Part shown: in pieces, positions 27,301 through 35,495 of the stretch
Layout of the letters: each line of letters begins with the position of its first letter
Numbering within the stretch: position 1 is the first letter of the stretch
Assembly (NCBI RefSeq): GCF_014648495.1
Contig: NZ_BMRF01000019.1
Coordinates: forward strand, 92,093-156,092
DNA length: 64,000 bases
Reading direction: 5' to 3'
From: Actinomadura cremea
GTDB taxonomy: Bacteria; Actinomycetota; Actinomycetes; Streptosporangiales; Streptosporangiaceae
Notes under the pieces: generated by a model
What the model was told of the DNA's origin: nothing
What the model saw: only the letters and a program-made list of their open reading frames with translations
Databases searched by the model: none
Position numbers and translations under genes: made by a program

Positions 27301-28208
27301 AGGCTGACGTCGCGCCCGGTGAAGAAGGGGTTGTCCGCCGGGAGCCTCGGCACGGCGGGCCCGCGACCGGACGTCTCCAGCCGCACGGGCTCGCGCGCGG
27401 CGATCCCGCCGGATTCGACCGGCTGCGCGGGAGCGTGCTCGACGGCCGGCCACTCGTCTCCCCAGGGGCTCGCGGCACGCCGCAGCCGTTCGGGATCGAG
27501 GACGGTGAGCGGGCGGGGCCGCCGGTCCAGGATGCCCTTGTCGCGCCACACCCGGAACCAGCGGACGAGCGTCTCGCGGGAGATCCCCGCCCAGTTCGCC
27601 AGCTCGGCCTGGCTGAGCCGCAGCGGGACCTCCAGGCCGCGCGACGTGCGCTCCCCGAACCGGTGGATCAGCTCCAGCAGGTGGTAGGCGAGCCGCTGCG
27701 GATGGTCCGCGGCGCGCACCGCGTGGCGGCGCCCGCCGTAGGTGACGGTCTGCGAGACGGTGTGCATCATCGCCTCGGCGACGCGCGGGTTGGCCGCCAG
27801 CAGGCTGCGGAACCTGCGGCGTTCCACCCGCAGCGCGACGACGTGGTCGAGCGCGGCGACCGTCCCGCGCTGGGGATGCCCCCACGGGCCGAGGACGCCG
27901 ACGAGGTCGCCCGCGCCGAACAGATCGATGATCGACTGGTCGCCTTCGCTGGAGTCCACGAACTCCTTGGCGACGGCGTTGCCCGCCGCGCGCGGCACCT
28001 CCTTGAACAGGACGTAGACGGCGGGAGCGGCCACGCCCTGGTGGCACAGCGTCCCCCGCGGCGGGATCGCGGTGGTGCGGCCCATCGCCCGCAGCGCCTG
28101 CCGGTCCGCGGGCGCGAGCCGCGCCCAGAAACTGCCGGGACGCACGTCGTGGCCCGGATCATGGTCCGCGCCATGGTCCGGGTCGTGCTCGAAGGGGTGG
28201 TCCAGCAC
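24333..28208 (-). CDS. Crp sensor-HTH-NB-ARC-TPR fusion (STAND ATPase)
   Basis: 1291 residues. In order: a Crp-type sensor (about 25-150), whose cassette GDLVGVLGPWGHPQRGTV keeps the Arg but not the Glu; a Crp winged helix (about 190-230, LSQAELANWAGISRETLVRW); an NB-ARC ATPase with GMAGVGKTALALH (about 317), Walker B LLILDNAAG (about 400), a TSR motif, RLPLAL and YRMHDLLREFAR (about 615); then about twelve TPRs (750-1275). The architecture implies a ligand-gated switch that binds DNA. The GTG start is three bases after the stop of the membrane-protein gene, so the two are coupled. Role unknown. Confidence 0.9.
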   Translation of the reverse strand: MLDHPFEHDPDHGADHDPGHDVRPGSFWARLAPADRQALRAMGRTTAIPPRGTLCHQGVAAPAVYVLFKEVPRAAGNAVAKEFVDSSEGDQSIIDLFGAGDLVGVLGPWGHPQRGTVAALDHVVALRVERRRFRSLLAANPRVAEAMMHTVSQTVTYGGRRHAVRAADHPQRLAYHLLELIHRFGERTSRGLEVPLRLSQAELANWAGISRETLVRWFRVWRDKGILDRRPRPLTVLDPERLRRAASPWGDEWPAVEHAPAQPVESGGIAAREPVRLETSGRGPAVPRLPADNPFFTGRDVSLRKLDMLVAQAEWPRAVVVQGMAGVGKTALALHWAHRTAGRFPDGILFTDLRGTSRGPVTPGEAMGQVLRAAGVPADQLPPTEAGLAAQCRSLLADRRMLLILDNAAGPEQVGPLLAAAASGLVVVTSRRRLPPLLRGVDVRTLELRELAPHEAEDLIAGVLGPGDPRVAGERRPLARLARECGRLPLALAVMAGRLAENPDESIADAVRELTAHDEETAPGVSGAGTRDAVRGAVARGGVLQGVLSPTFEVAYRGLGLDQREAFRALGLVAGPDFTAAALAALRDRTEAEARDCLEGLRQAYLVEDAAPGRYRMHDLLREFARTRALVEDADSDLQAAQRRLLAAYLTGARAAAERLGAPARPRVPGGAVGEGAAAGCAASGPDPGPDRGADARATGLAWFEAERRNLVAAVHQAARLGLHRTCWELADALFDFQRLRRYGEDNVAVLQAGLRAARAEEDWAAAAVMLHDLAVAHVELDRSLQAVGYGEDARRGFRAVDPPDRRGEAATLATLADVHAALGRYPTAIDHARRALDAHGELGDDGGVAQAHDTLARAHVGLSDHERALEHADRALAIRRRIGDLPGMAGTLVTLARVHRRWGNVRDAVLHALEALYIRQEQADRLGAAQALTLLARMHASLGQRDLAMRDAEQALRTYRALGARHGEALALATLGMLTCDAARFAEAFTYCGDALRLHRDVGDRHGEAETLAQIGIVHLRLGRHREAREHLLLALEVRREIGDRHGEANDLEHLSVVMRRLGRPQEAFVLGLESLDLWHRLGARARLAGTLGSLARTYLRLGLPEDAERAARQALGIRRATGDRYGLGVGTDTLAMVLRRSGRPHDALRAGLEALRLIGEAGDRYAEGTALVHLAAVHLDLGRARDALQTGRRALDLAAELGDAREQAYALHVMARASQLLGEHARAAGHFGAEIAIRRDMDDHPGRREALRLQGVSHRALGDADAAADCARRVRALDKWLESDRSLDM

Positions 28209-28211
28209 GGC

Positions 28212-28721
28212 TCACCCGCCGCCCGCCGCCGCCGCGAGCGTCCAGAACAGGAACAGCACCGCGGACGTCACGGCCCACGCGAGCGCCCGCCAGGACAGGT
28301 CGCCGCAGCGGTGCGCGGCCGACAGCAGCCGCCGCAGCTCCCGGTCGCGGACGGCCTCGTCCAGCGCGGCGGCCGACGCGAACGTCGTCCACGGGACCCC
28401 CGGATCCAGCGGCGCGCCGGTGCGGCCCCGGACCTCGCCGAGCACCGACAGCAGCGTCCGCCGGGACCGGACGGCGAGGGCCGCCGAGGTCGCGAACGTC
28501 GCGGCGAGCACGGGCAGCAGCGCCAGCGCGGTGAGGCCGGGACGCCCGGCGGCCAGCCGCGTGGCGGTCCCGACCAGTACCAGGGTGAGCAGCACCGCCG
28601 CGACGGCGGCGTCCTGCCCGCAGAGCCGGACCAGCGCGCAGGCCTGCCCGAGGACGTCCCCGGGCGGCTCCGGACGCGGTCCGGGACGAGACGCGGTGAC
28701 CCGCCGATCCACCTGCATCAT
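28212..28721 (-). CDS. Small membrane protein, Pycsar-TM-like
   Basis: 169 residues. Two adjoining helices (about 42-60 and 64-85) are followed by a polar segment and a third C-terminal helix (WRALAWAVTSAVLFLFW). A conserved-looking QDAAVAA before helix 1 and LRRLLSAAHRCGDLSWRAL before helix 3 resemble the TM domain of Pycsar anti-phage effectors. The ATG at 28721 has AGGA seven bases upstream; longer frames are unsupported. It is first in the operon, three bases before the STAND gene. The similarity is by eye and needs a profile search. Confidence 0.6.
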   Translation of the reverse strand: MMQVDRRVTASRPGPRPEPPGDVLGQACALVRLCGQDAAVAAVLLTLVLVGTATRLAAGRPGLTALALLPVLAATFATSAALAVRSRRTLLSVLGEVRGRTGAPLDPGVPWTTFASAAALDEAVRDRELRRLLSAAHRCGDLSWRALAWAVTSAVLFLFWTLAAAAGGG

Positions 28722-28924
28722 CGCACCGTCCTCACGGTCGAACCCGATCTTCCACGACCATGGTGCGGCGGCGCGAGGAGGTTTTCCGTCCGCCAATGCA
28801 CGGTTCGGCTGAGTCCGGTGACTCAATCCCGCCGCGCCCGCGCGGCCCCGCCCGGCCGTGCTCGGCGCCGCCGATGGGGGAGGATGGTCGTCCGGCATCC
28901 AACGCGGCCTTCCAGGGAGGACCC

Positions 28925-29590
28925 ATGACCTACACGGGGAACGTCGAGCCCGGCGGGCGGCCCGACGTACGGGAACTACCGGGACTGACGGTCACGAAGG
29001 TGTCGGTCGGCCCGTACGACAACAACGCCTACCTCCTGCGCTGCACCGCCACGGGCGAGCAGCTGCTGGTGGACGCGGCCAACGAGGCGTCCCGGCTGCT
29101 GGAACTGGTCGGCGACGGCCCGCTCTCCCGGATCGTCACCACCCACCGGCACCAGGACCACTGGATGGCGCTCAGCGAGGTGACGCGCGCGACCGGCGCG
29201 CCCGTCGTCGCACACCCCCACGACGCCGAGGCGCTGCCCGAACCCGTCGCCGAGCCCGTCGAGCACGGCGACACCGTCCAGGTCGGACGCGCCGCGCTCG
29301 AGGTGATCCACCTGCGCGGGCACACGCCCGGCTCGATCGCGCTGCTGTACGACGCGGGCGGGGAGCTCGCCGACCGGCCGCACCTGTTCACCGGCGACAG
29401 CCTGTTCCCCGGCGGCGTCGGCAACACCTGGGGCGACCCGACGCTGTTCAAGCAGCTGCTCGCCGACGTGGAGGAGCGCGTCTTCGCGCGGCTCCCGGAC
29501 GCCACCTGGTTCTATCCCGGGCACGGCAAGGACTCCACGCTCGCCCGCGAGCGCCCGGCCGTCCCGGAGTGGCGCGCCCGCGGCTGGTGA
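28925..29590 (+). CDS. MBL-fold metallohydrolase (glyoxalase II-like)
   Basis: 221 residues with a complete di-zinc site: THRHQDHW (HxHxDH), RGHTPGS, FTGDSLFPGG and YPGHGKD. The layout matches hydroxyacylglutathione-hydrolase-like proteins; in a mycothiol organism the thioester substrate would differ. The ATG at 28925 follows GGGAGGA. It is divergent from the membrane-protein/STAND operon, with a 203-bp spacer in which I see no distinct operator. Confidence 0.88.
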   Translation: MTYTGNVEPGGRPDVRELPGLTVTKVSVGPYDNNAYLLRCTATGEQLLVDAANEASRLLELVGDGPLSRIVTTHRHQDHWMALSEVTRATGAPVVAHPHDAEALPEPVAEPVEHGDTVQVGRAALEVIHLRGHTPGSIALLYDAGGELADRPHLFTGDSLFPGGVGNTWGDPTLFKQLLADVEERVFARLPDATWFYPGHGKDSTLARERPAVPEWRARGW

Positions 29591-29687
29591 CCCGCCGCGC
29601 CCGTACGCCGCCGCCGAACGCCGAGCCCGCCCGCGAGGCCGCGCCCGGCCGCCGTCCCGTCCGGAACAACCGGCGGGGAGTGTTCGT

Positions 29688-30314
29688 TTGTCAGACCACA
29701 CATCCGGCGGCCAGGAGAACAACATCCACGACATCGATGAGGTGGATCCGGGCCCGGCGCTGCACTACCCGGCCGGTTCCCTCGTGCTCGTCGCCGGCCT
29801 CCCCGGCGCCGGGAAGAGCACGCTGCTGAACCGGCTGTACGGCCTTCGCGGAGACGAGATCGCGCCGGTGCCCGCCGGGGAGGTCCTCGTGATCGACTCC
29901 GGGCAGGCGCGGAACTGGTGGGCCCGGCGGCTGCGCCCGCTGCCCGCGGTCCTGCGCACCCCGCTGATCCACACCACGCACGTGTGGCGGATCGGCCGGG
30001 CCGTGCTGCGCGGCCGCGGCGTCGTCGCCCACACCCGGGGCACCTGGCCGCACATCCTGCACCTCTTCGCGTGGATGGCGCGGATGCACGGCGGCCGGCT
30101 GCACCTGATCCTGATCGACGTCGACCCCGAGACGGCGCGGGCCGGGCAGTTCGCCCGCGGCCGGGTGGTCACCCGCGCGACGTTCCACCGGCACTGCCGC
30201 CGCTGGCGCCCGCTGCTCGACAGCGCCCGGGACGGCGCCGTCCCGCCCGCCGCCGGCGTCACCGTGCTGGACCGCAACACCGCCGACAAGCTGCAGGTCA
30301 TCCGCTTCGACTGA
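29688..30314 (+). CDS. P-loop kinase-like ATPase
   Basis: 208 residues with Walker A GLPGAGKSTLLNRL at about residue 36, a probable Walker B in LHLILIDVD, and an arginine-rich lid (ARAGQFARGRVVTRATFHRHCRR split across two helices). This fits the AAA_33/zeta-toxin-like kinase group, ligand unknown. The start is a TTG with GGGGAG eight bases upstream; a GTG at codon 20 is an alternative. It lies 97 bp after the MBL gene. Confidence 0.75.
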   Translation: MSDHTSGGQENNIHDIDEVDPGPALHYPAGSLVLVAGLPGAGKSTLLNRLYGLRGDEIAPVPAGEVLVIDSGQARNWWARRLRPLPAVLRTPLIHTTHVWRIGRAVLRGRGVVAHTRGTWPHILHLFAWMARMHGGRLHLILIDVDPETARAGQFARGRVVTRATFHRHCRRWRPLLDSARDGAVPPAAGVTVLDRNTADKLQVIRFD

Positions 30315-30320
30315 GGCCCG

Positions 30321-31613
30321 TCACCGCAGTCCGGCGAACCAGCGCGCCACCATGCCGGTCGCCGCCACGTTCGACCCCAGATGCCGCGATCCCTCGTGGA
30401 GCCGGTCGTCCACGTCGACGACCGGCACGCGCACGCCGCGAGCCCGCAACGCCGCCGCGCAGGCCGCGGTGTTCGCGGTGACCGCCTGCTCGTCGCCGTC
30501 CATCCTGTACAGCCGGACGGGCACGCGCGGCGTCCAGGCGGTGCAGACCTCGCCGTCCACGCGCAGCCCCTCGGCGAACGCCCCCGACGGGCTGCGCAGG
30601 AGCTCCAGGCCGCGCGGGGTGAGCAGCTCGTCGAGCGTGCCGGGAAGGCCGTTCAGCATGTCCGGGCCGGGCGTCGTGCCGTCGAAGAACTTCTCCACCC
30701 GCCCGGCGTACGGGTCCTGGAACAGCTCCGACGGCTCCCGGTAGACGCCGCCGAAGACCCGGTTCCAGGACGTGAACAGGTACGACACGTAAGCGACCGC
30801 CATTTTCGGGGCGACCTCGCCGCTCAGCAGCGCGGGCAGCTCCGATCCCCGGAAGTCGTAGGCACCGCTGATCGGGGCCACCGCGCGGACCCGGAACCGC
30901 CGGTCGGCGCCGTCCTGCAGCGCCCGCGCGAGCCCCAGCGCCGACGACGCGCCCTGCGAGAACCCGGTGACCAGGACGTCCCGTTCCAGAACGTGCCCCC
31001 GGCTCGGGACGAACGCGCGGGCCGCCCGCAGCATGTCCAGCGCCGCCGACGACTCGGACGGCACGTGCTTCCACGGGTGGACGCCCGGCCCCTCGCCGAG
31101 CCCCAGGTAGTCGGGGGCGACGGCGGCGAACCCGGCGGCGCCGAACGTGACGGCCGGGCCGCGCGACCAGACGTCGCCGGCGACCGACGGCGCGTCCGGC
31201 TTGTAGCTGGTCGTGCCGTGCGTGTAAGAGACGGTGGAGAGCCGGCGCTCGCCGGTGCGGGGAAGCACCAGCAGGCCGCTGGCGGTGGTCGCCCGGCCGC
31301 GCGCGTCGATCGTCCGGTAGACGAGCCGGTAGGCGTCCACCCCGTACCGGACGGACGCGGTGTCGAAGTCCGCGCTCGCCAGCCACGGGCGCACCTCCGC
31401 GGCGGTCATGCCGCCCAGGTGCCGTGCGGACACCAGGCTCCCCCGCCGGACCTGCCCGTGCCCCTTCCCGGCGGCGGCCTCGGCGGACGCGGTCGCCGGC
31501 CGGCCCGTCGCGTCGGCCGCGGCCGGGACGGCGGTGGCGGCGGCCGTCGCGACGCCCGCCGCGACGGCTCCCGCCGCGAGACCCGCGGTGATGCGGGGAG
31601 CGGGACGGAACAT
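30321..31613 (-). CDS. Secreted lipase-like alpha/beta hydrolase
   Basis: 430 residues. The signal peptide spans about residues 1-35 (RPAPRITAGLAAGAVAAG, then an Ala-rich stretch). The alpha/beta hydrolase domain resembles the secretory lipase family: oxyanion region VSYTHGTTSY, nucleophile elbow GFSQGASSA, acid in YRMDGDEQAV and a late His in LHEGSRHLG. The ATG at 31613 has AAGGAG upstream, and the track in front of it has none. The natural substrate is probably an ester outside the cell. Confidence 0.85.
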   Translation of the reverse strand: MFRPAPRITAGLAAGAVAAGVATAAATAVPAAADATGRPATASAEAAAGKGHGQVRRGSLVSARHLGGMTAAEVRPWLASADFDTASVRYGVDAYRLVYRTIDARGRATTASGLLVLPRTGERRLSTVSYTHGTTSYKPDAPSVAGDVWSRGPAVTFGAAGFAAVAPDYLGLGEGPGVHPWKHVPSESSAALDMLRAARAFVPSRGHVLERDVLVTGFSQGASSALGLARALQDGADRRFRVRAVAPISGAYDFRGSELPALLSGEVAPKMAVAYVSYLFTSWNRVFGGVYREPSELFQDPYAGRVEKFFDGTTPGPDMLNGLPGTLDELLTPRGLELLRSPSGAFAEGLRVDGEVCTAWTPRVPVRLYRMDGDEQAVTANTAACAAALRARGVRVPVVDVDDRLHEGSRHLGSNVAATGMVARWFAGLR

Positions 31614-31694
31614 GGGAATCTCCTTCGTCCGGAATCGGTCCCGTAACCCTCCACGGGACGGCATCGCGCCCACCACGCCCGCAATGACGATCTT

Positions 31695-31717
31695 GGACCC
31701 GCTACCTGAGCGGGTCC
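31695..31717. repeat. Inverted repeat between lipase and mscR
   Basis: A 9-bp perfect stem, GGACCCGCT / AGCGGGTCC, with loop ACCTG in the 242-bp divergent spacer. Could be an operator or a 5' leader hairpin of the lipase gene. Confidence 0.4.
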
Positions 31718-31855
31718 GGTGTCACTCCCGAGCATGACGCCGTCACGGCCGGTCCCCGCGGGAAGCGAGTTTTCCGATTGGTGAAAGTGGCGTGGGACGG
31801 GTGGTGCGGGAATTTATAGGGTCGTCGGACACCGCAACGACGAGGAGACACGAGC

Positions 31856-32941
31856 ATGGCGCAGCAGGTACGCGGGGTCGTCGCACCGGGCCGGGGAGAG
31901 CCGGTGCGGATCGAGACGATCACGATTCCCGACCCCGGCCCGGGGGAGGCGGTGGTGGACGTCCAGGCGTGCGGGGTCTGCCACACCGACCTGCACTACC
32001 GGGAGGGCGGGATCAACGACGAGTTCCCGTTCCTGCTCGGGCACGAGGCCGCCGGGATCGTCGAGTCGGTCGGAGAGGGCGTCACCGAGGTCGCGCCGGG
32101 CGACTTCGTCGTGCTCAACTGGCGCGCGGTGTGCGGGCAGTGCCGGGCGTGCCTGCGGGGACGTCCGTGGTACTGCTTCGACACCCACAACGCGTCGCAG
32201 AAGATGACGTTGGCGGACGGCACGGAACTGTCGCCCGCGCTCGGCATCGGCGCGTTCGCCGACAAGACGCTGGTGGCGGCCGGGCAGTGCACGAAGGTCG
32301 ACCCGGCGGCGAAGCCGGAGGTCGCGGGGCTGCTCGGGTGCGGGGTGATGGCGGGCCTCGGCGCGGCGATCAACACCGGGAACGTCGGCCGGGGCGACGC
32401 GGTCGCGGTCATCGGGTGCGGCGGGGTCGGCGCGGCGTCGGTGCTCGGCGCGCGGCTGGCCGGCGCGGCGAAGATCATCGCGATCGACCTGGACGAGCGC
32501 AAGCTCGCCACCGCGGCCTCGCTGGGCGCGACGCACACGATCCACGCGAAGGACGCCGACGTCGTCGAGTCCGTGCGGGAGCTGACCGGCGGGTTCGGCG
32601 CGGACGTGGTGATCGAGGCGGTGGGCCGCCCGGAGACCTACGAGCAGGCCTTCTACGCCCGCGACCTCGCCGGGACGGTCGTGCTGGTCGGGGTGCCGAC
32701 GCCGGAGATGAGGCTCGAACTGCCGCTGCTGGACGTCTTCGGCCGCGGCGGCTCGCTGAAGTCGTCCTGGTACGGCGACTGCCTGCCCTCGCGCGACTTC
32801 CCGATGCTCATCGACCTGTACCTGCAGGGGCGCCTCGACCTGGACGCGTTCGTCACCGAGACGATCGGGATCGGCGACGTCGAGGCGGCGTTCGAGAAGA
32901 TGCACCACGGCGACGTCCTGCGCTCGGTGGTGATGCTCTGA
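31856..32941 (+). CDS. mscR: S-(hydroxymethyl)mycothiol dehydrogenase / S-nitrosomycothiol reductase
   Basis: 361-residue zinc-dependent class III alcohol dehydrogenase oxidising formaldehyde bound to mycothiol, or reducing its S-nitroso adduct. It has the catalytic Cys in [18 protein letters not shown], the structural zinc loop [15 protein letters not shown], and the NAD Rossmann motif GCGGVGAAS. The mycothiol type is supported by the paired MBL gene that follows with a one-base TGATG overlap. The leader has GAGGAGACACGAGC. A detoxification role is established for the family. Confidence 0.93.
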   Translation: MAQQVRGVVAPGRGEPVRIETITIPDPGPGEAVVDVQACGVCHTDLHYREGGINDEFPFLLGHEAAGIVESVGEGVTEVAPGDFVVLNWRAVCGQCRACLRGRPWYCFDTHNASQKMTLADGTELSPALGIGAFADKTLVAAGQCTKVDPAAKPEVAGLLGCGVMAGLGAAINTGNVGRGDAVAVIGCGGVGAASVLGARLAGAAKIIAIDLDERKLATAASLGATHTIHAKDADVVESVRELTGGFGADVVIEAVGRPETYEQAFYARDLAGTVVLVGVPTPEMRLELPLLDVFGRGGSLKSSWYGDCLPSRDFPMLIDLYLQGRLDLDAFVTETIGIGDVEAAFEKMHHGDVLRSVVML

Positions 32942-33570
32942 TGGCGGCCGAGATCGAGATTCTCGTCACGTCCGGGACGTTCTCGCTGGACGGCGGCACC
33001 TGGGACGTCGACAACAACGTCTGGATCGTCGGCGACGCCGACGAGGCGATCGTCATCGACGCCGCGCACGACGACGGGGCGATCTTCAACGCGCTGGACG
33101 GCCGCAGGCTGGTGGCGATCGTGTCGACGCACGGCCACGACGACCACATCGACGCGGCCCCCGCGCTCGCCGCCGCCACGGGCGCACCCGTCCTGCTGCA
33201 CCCGGACGATCTCATGCTGTGGAAGCGGCGGCACCCGGACCGCGACCCCGACGGGGAGCTGGCGGACGGACAGGTCATCACGATCGCCGGCACGGACCTG
33301 ACCGTCATGCACACCCCCGGCCACAGCCCGGGCGCCGTGTGCCTGCACGCACCCGAACTGGGGGCGCTGTTCTCCGGCGACACCCTGTTCCAGGGCGGTC
33401 CGGGGGCGACCGGACGGTCGTTCTCCGACTTCCCGACGATCATCACGTCGATCCGCGAGCGGCTGCTGGCGCTGCCCCCGGACACCTACGTCTACCCCGG
33501 CCACGGTGAGGGCACCACCATCGGCGACGAGGCTCCGCACCTCGACGAGTGGATCGCCCGGGGGCACTGA
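32941..33570 (+). CDS. MBL-fold hydrolase paired with MscR
   Basis: 209 residues with an intact site STHGHDDHID, MHTPGHSPG, FSGDTLF and YPGHGEG. It starts inside the mscR stop, so it is translationally coupled. This partner occurs beside mscR in many actinomycetes and probably hydrolyses the N-formyl or formyl-mycothiol product; the exact reaction is inference. A strong terminator follows. Confidence 0.88.
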   Translation: MAAEIEILVTSGTFSLDGGTWDVDNNVWIVGDADEAIVIDAAHDDGAIFNALDGRRLVAIVSTHGHDDHIDAAPALAAATGAPVLLHPDDLMLWKRRHPDRDPDGELADGQVITIAGTDLTVMHTPGHSPGAVCLHAPELGALFSGDTLFQGGPGATGRSFSDFPTIITSIRERLLALPPDTYVYPGHGEGTTIGDEAPHLDEWIARGH

Positions 33571-33584
33571 GGCCCGGTCGTTCC

Positions 33585-33616
33585 AGGGCGGCGTCCCCCA
33601 TCGGGGGCGCCGCCCT
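33585..33616 (+). terminator. Terminator of mscR operon
   Basis: A stem of AGGGCGGCG plus CCCCC with a bulged T, loop ATC, and the full complement, 15 bp after the stop. It faces a convergent gene, so it may act on both. Confidence 0.75.
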
Positions 33617-33662
33617 CCGCGTCGGCGCGCCGGGGCGGGGAGCCCGCTCCTGAGGCGCGGGC

Positions 33663-35336
33663 CTAGGACGGATCGGCGGGCGCGGCCAGGCGCGTGGGAC
33701 GGGTGCGGCCGCGCAGGACGACCTCGTCGCCGAGGGACCAGCGCGCCGCCTCGTCCGGCCCGGCGGCGTCGACGAGGGACCCGGCGGCGAGGAGGCGCGC
33801 GGGGGTGGTCTTGGCGAGGTCGGTGAGGCGCGCGGCCTCGTTGACCGGGTCGCCGATCACGGTGTACTCGAAGCGCTCCTCGGCGCCGATGTGCCCGGCG
33901 ACGGCCTCGCCCGCGGAGACGCCGACGGCCGCCTCGACCCCGCCGGCCTCGGCGCGCAGCCGGGCGGCCAGTTCGCGGCCCGCGGCCAGGGCGCGGGCGG
34001 GCGCGTTCTCCAGGTCGAGCGGGGCGCCGAAGATGGCCAGGGCGGCGTCGCCCTCGAACTTGTTGATCCAGCCGCCGTGCGCGCCGACGACCTCGACGAC
34101 GACGGCGAAGAAGTCGTTGAGCAGCTTGACGACCTCGGCGGGCGGGCGGTCCGCGGCGAGCCGGGTGGAGCCGATGATGTCGACGAACAGCACGGCGACC
34201 TCGCGCAGCTCGCCGCCGAGGTCGACGCCGCGCTCGACGGCGACGCGGGCGGCGTCGGCGCCGACCTGCCGGCCGAACAGGTCCCGCAGGCGCTCGTGCT
34301 CGCGCAGCCCGGCGGCCATGTGGTTGAACCCGGCCTGCAGGAGGCCGACCTCGCTCGCGTCGTAGACGGGCACCTCGACGTCCAGGTCCCCGTGCTGGAC
34401 GCGGCCGAGGCCGTGCCGGACGGACTCGACCGGATCGGCGATCGCGCGGGCGGCCCCGTAGGTGACGAGGAACCCGACGACGAGGGCGATGCCGCCGAGG
34501 GTGAGGACCGCGACGGCGAAGTCCCGGACGGTGATCCTCGCGATGAGGAACGAGCCGACCGCCAGCGTCATCAGGCCGAGGACCGGGACGGCGGTGCCGA
34601 GCGCCCACGCGAGGACGGACCGGGCGACGACGCCGGGCAGGCCCGTCCGGCGGGGCAGCTCGCTGCGCAGCGCGGTGGTGACCGCGCGGCGGAGCAGCCG
34701 CTCGGTGATCAGGTAGACGAAGGTGCAGGTGGTGAGCCCGCCCAGCAGGCTCGTCAGGCCGAGCTTGACGGCGAGCAGCCAGGAGAACGGCAGGTTGATC
34801 AGCACCCAGCCGACCGTGCCGATCCCCCACAGCGTCAGGTGCAGGCTCATCAGCCGCAGCGGCCCGTAGAGCAGCAGGGAGGCGCGGCGCTGCGGCTCCC
34901 CCTCGCGTTGCAGCAGGCGGCGGACCCGGCGGAAGAACCGCTCGCCGAGGAGGAGGCCGACCGGGAGGGCGGCGGCGACGTAGGCGGTGAAGACGATCAG
35001 GTTGACCAGCTTGATCCGGTCGGAGACGTCGCCGACCGGGTCGGGGACGACGACGGCGAACATCAGCACGACGAGGGCGCCGCCGAGGTTGGCCAGGCCG
35101 GTGGCGATCGGCACCAGGATCCGCGCGCGGCGGGCGACGGCGGCCCGCGAGTCGCCCGGACGCCCGTCGATCAGCCGCCACACGGGGCCGAGCAGGGTCC
35201 GCCGGGCGCGCGGCGCGGACGGCGGCGCGAGCGTCGCGCCGGGCGCCGCGGCCGGGGCGGGAGCCGTGTCCGCGGCGGGCGCGATGTCCGCCTCCGCGCC
35301 CGCCTCCGCGCCCGGACCCCCCGAATCGGTCTCCAT
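33663..35336 (-). CDS. Membrane adenylate cyclase (class III, HAMP)
   Basis: 557 residues: a Pro/Ala-rich cytoplasmic start (1-70), six membrane helices (about 72-300), a HAMP linker (about 300-355), then a class III cyclase domain. Catalytic features are LFVDIIGSTRL (metal Asp), NKFEGDAALAIFG (substrate Lys and second metal Asp) and GDPVNEAARL. The layout matches the mycobacterial Rv1318c-1320c group, so it makes cAMP at the membrane. It is divergent from the SPW/TetR genes, and a palindrome in that spacer could control it. Substrate choice of ATP is inferred. Confidence 0.9.
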   Translation of the reverse strand: METDSGGPGAEAGAEADIAPAADTAPAPAAAPGATLAPPSAPRARRTLLGPVWRLIDGRPGDSRAAVARRARILVPIATGLANLGGALVVLMFAVVVPDPVGDVSDRIKLVNLIVFTAYVAAALPVGLLLGERFFRRVRRLLQREGEPQRRASLLLYGPLRLMSLHLTLWGIGTVGWVLINLPFSWLLAVKLGLTSLLGGLTTCTFVYLITERLLRRAVTTALRSELPRRTGLPGVVARSVLAWALGTAVPVLGLMTLAVGSFLIARITVRDFAVAVLTLGGIALVVGFLVTYGAARAIADPVESVRHGLGRVQHGDLDVEVPVYDASEVGLLQAGFNHMAAGLREHERLRDLFGRQVGADAARVAVERGVDLGGELREVAVLFVDIIGSTRLAADRPPAEVVKLLNDFFAVVVEVVGAHGGWINKFEGDAALAIFGAPLDLENAPARALAAGRELAARLRAEAGGVEAAVGVSAGEAVAGHIGAEERFEYTVIGDPVNEAARLTDLAKTTPARLLAAGSLVDAAGPDEAARWSLGDEVVLRGRTRPTRLAAPADPS

Positions 35337-35425
35337 GGGCGTGCAGGGTAGCCGGTCCGGTCGGCCTGTCCCCCAGTACCGCCCATATCACCACGAAGAC
35401 GGACTACTCCATCCTTCCGGCCAGG

Positions 35426-35441
35426 TTGACCGGTCGGTCAA
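35426..35441. promoter_or_regulatory. TetR-type operator
   Basis: TTGACCGGTCGGTCAA, with perfect six-base arms around four bases, in the 159-bp spacer between the cyclase and the SPW-TetR pair. The form is typical of TetR-family autoregulatory sites; its TTGACC could also be a -35 box for the SPW gene. Confidence 0.6.
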
Positions 35442-35495
35442 TCAGGGGACGTTCTCCGGTACGGACTTGACGCGCACGACCCCCGGAGGTGGCAC

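Noticed and set aside
24429-28928. A 1499-codon open frame on the plus strand opposite the STAND gene
   Set aside because: Low-complexity Arg/Gly/Val composition, no motif, no RBS; it is the complement shadow of the NB-ARC-TPR gene.
33663-35336. The adenylate cyclase as the missing Pycsar cyclase of the 24-28 kb operon
   Set aside because: It lies about 5 kb away with unrelated operons between, has six membrane helices and HAMP like housekeeping cyclases, and is next to its own TetR operator. A functional link is possible but not supported.
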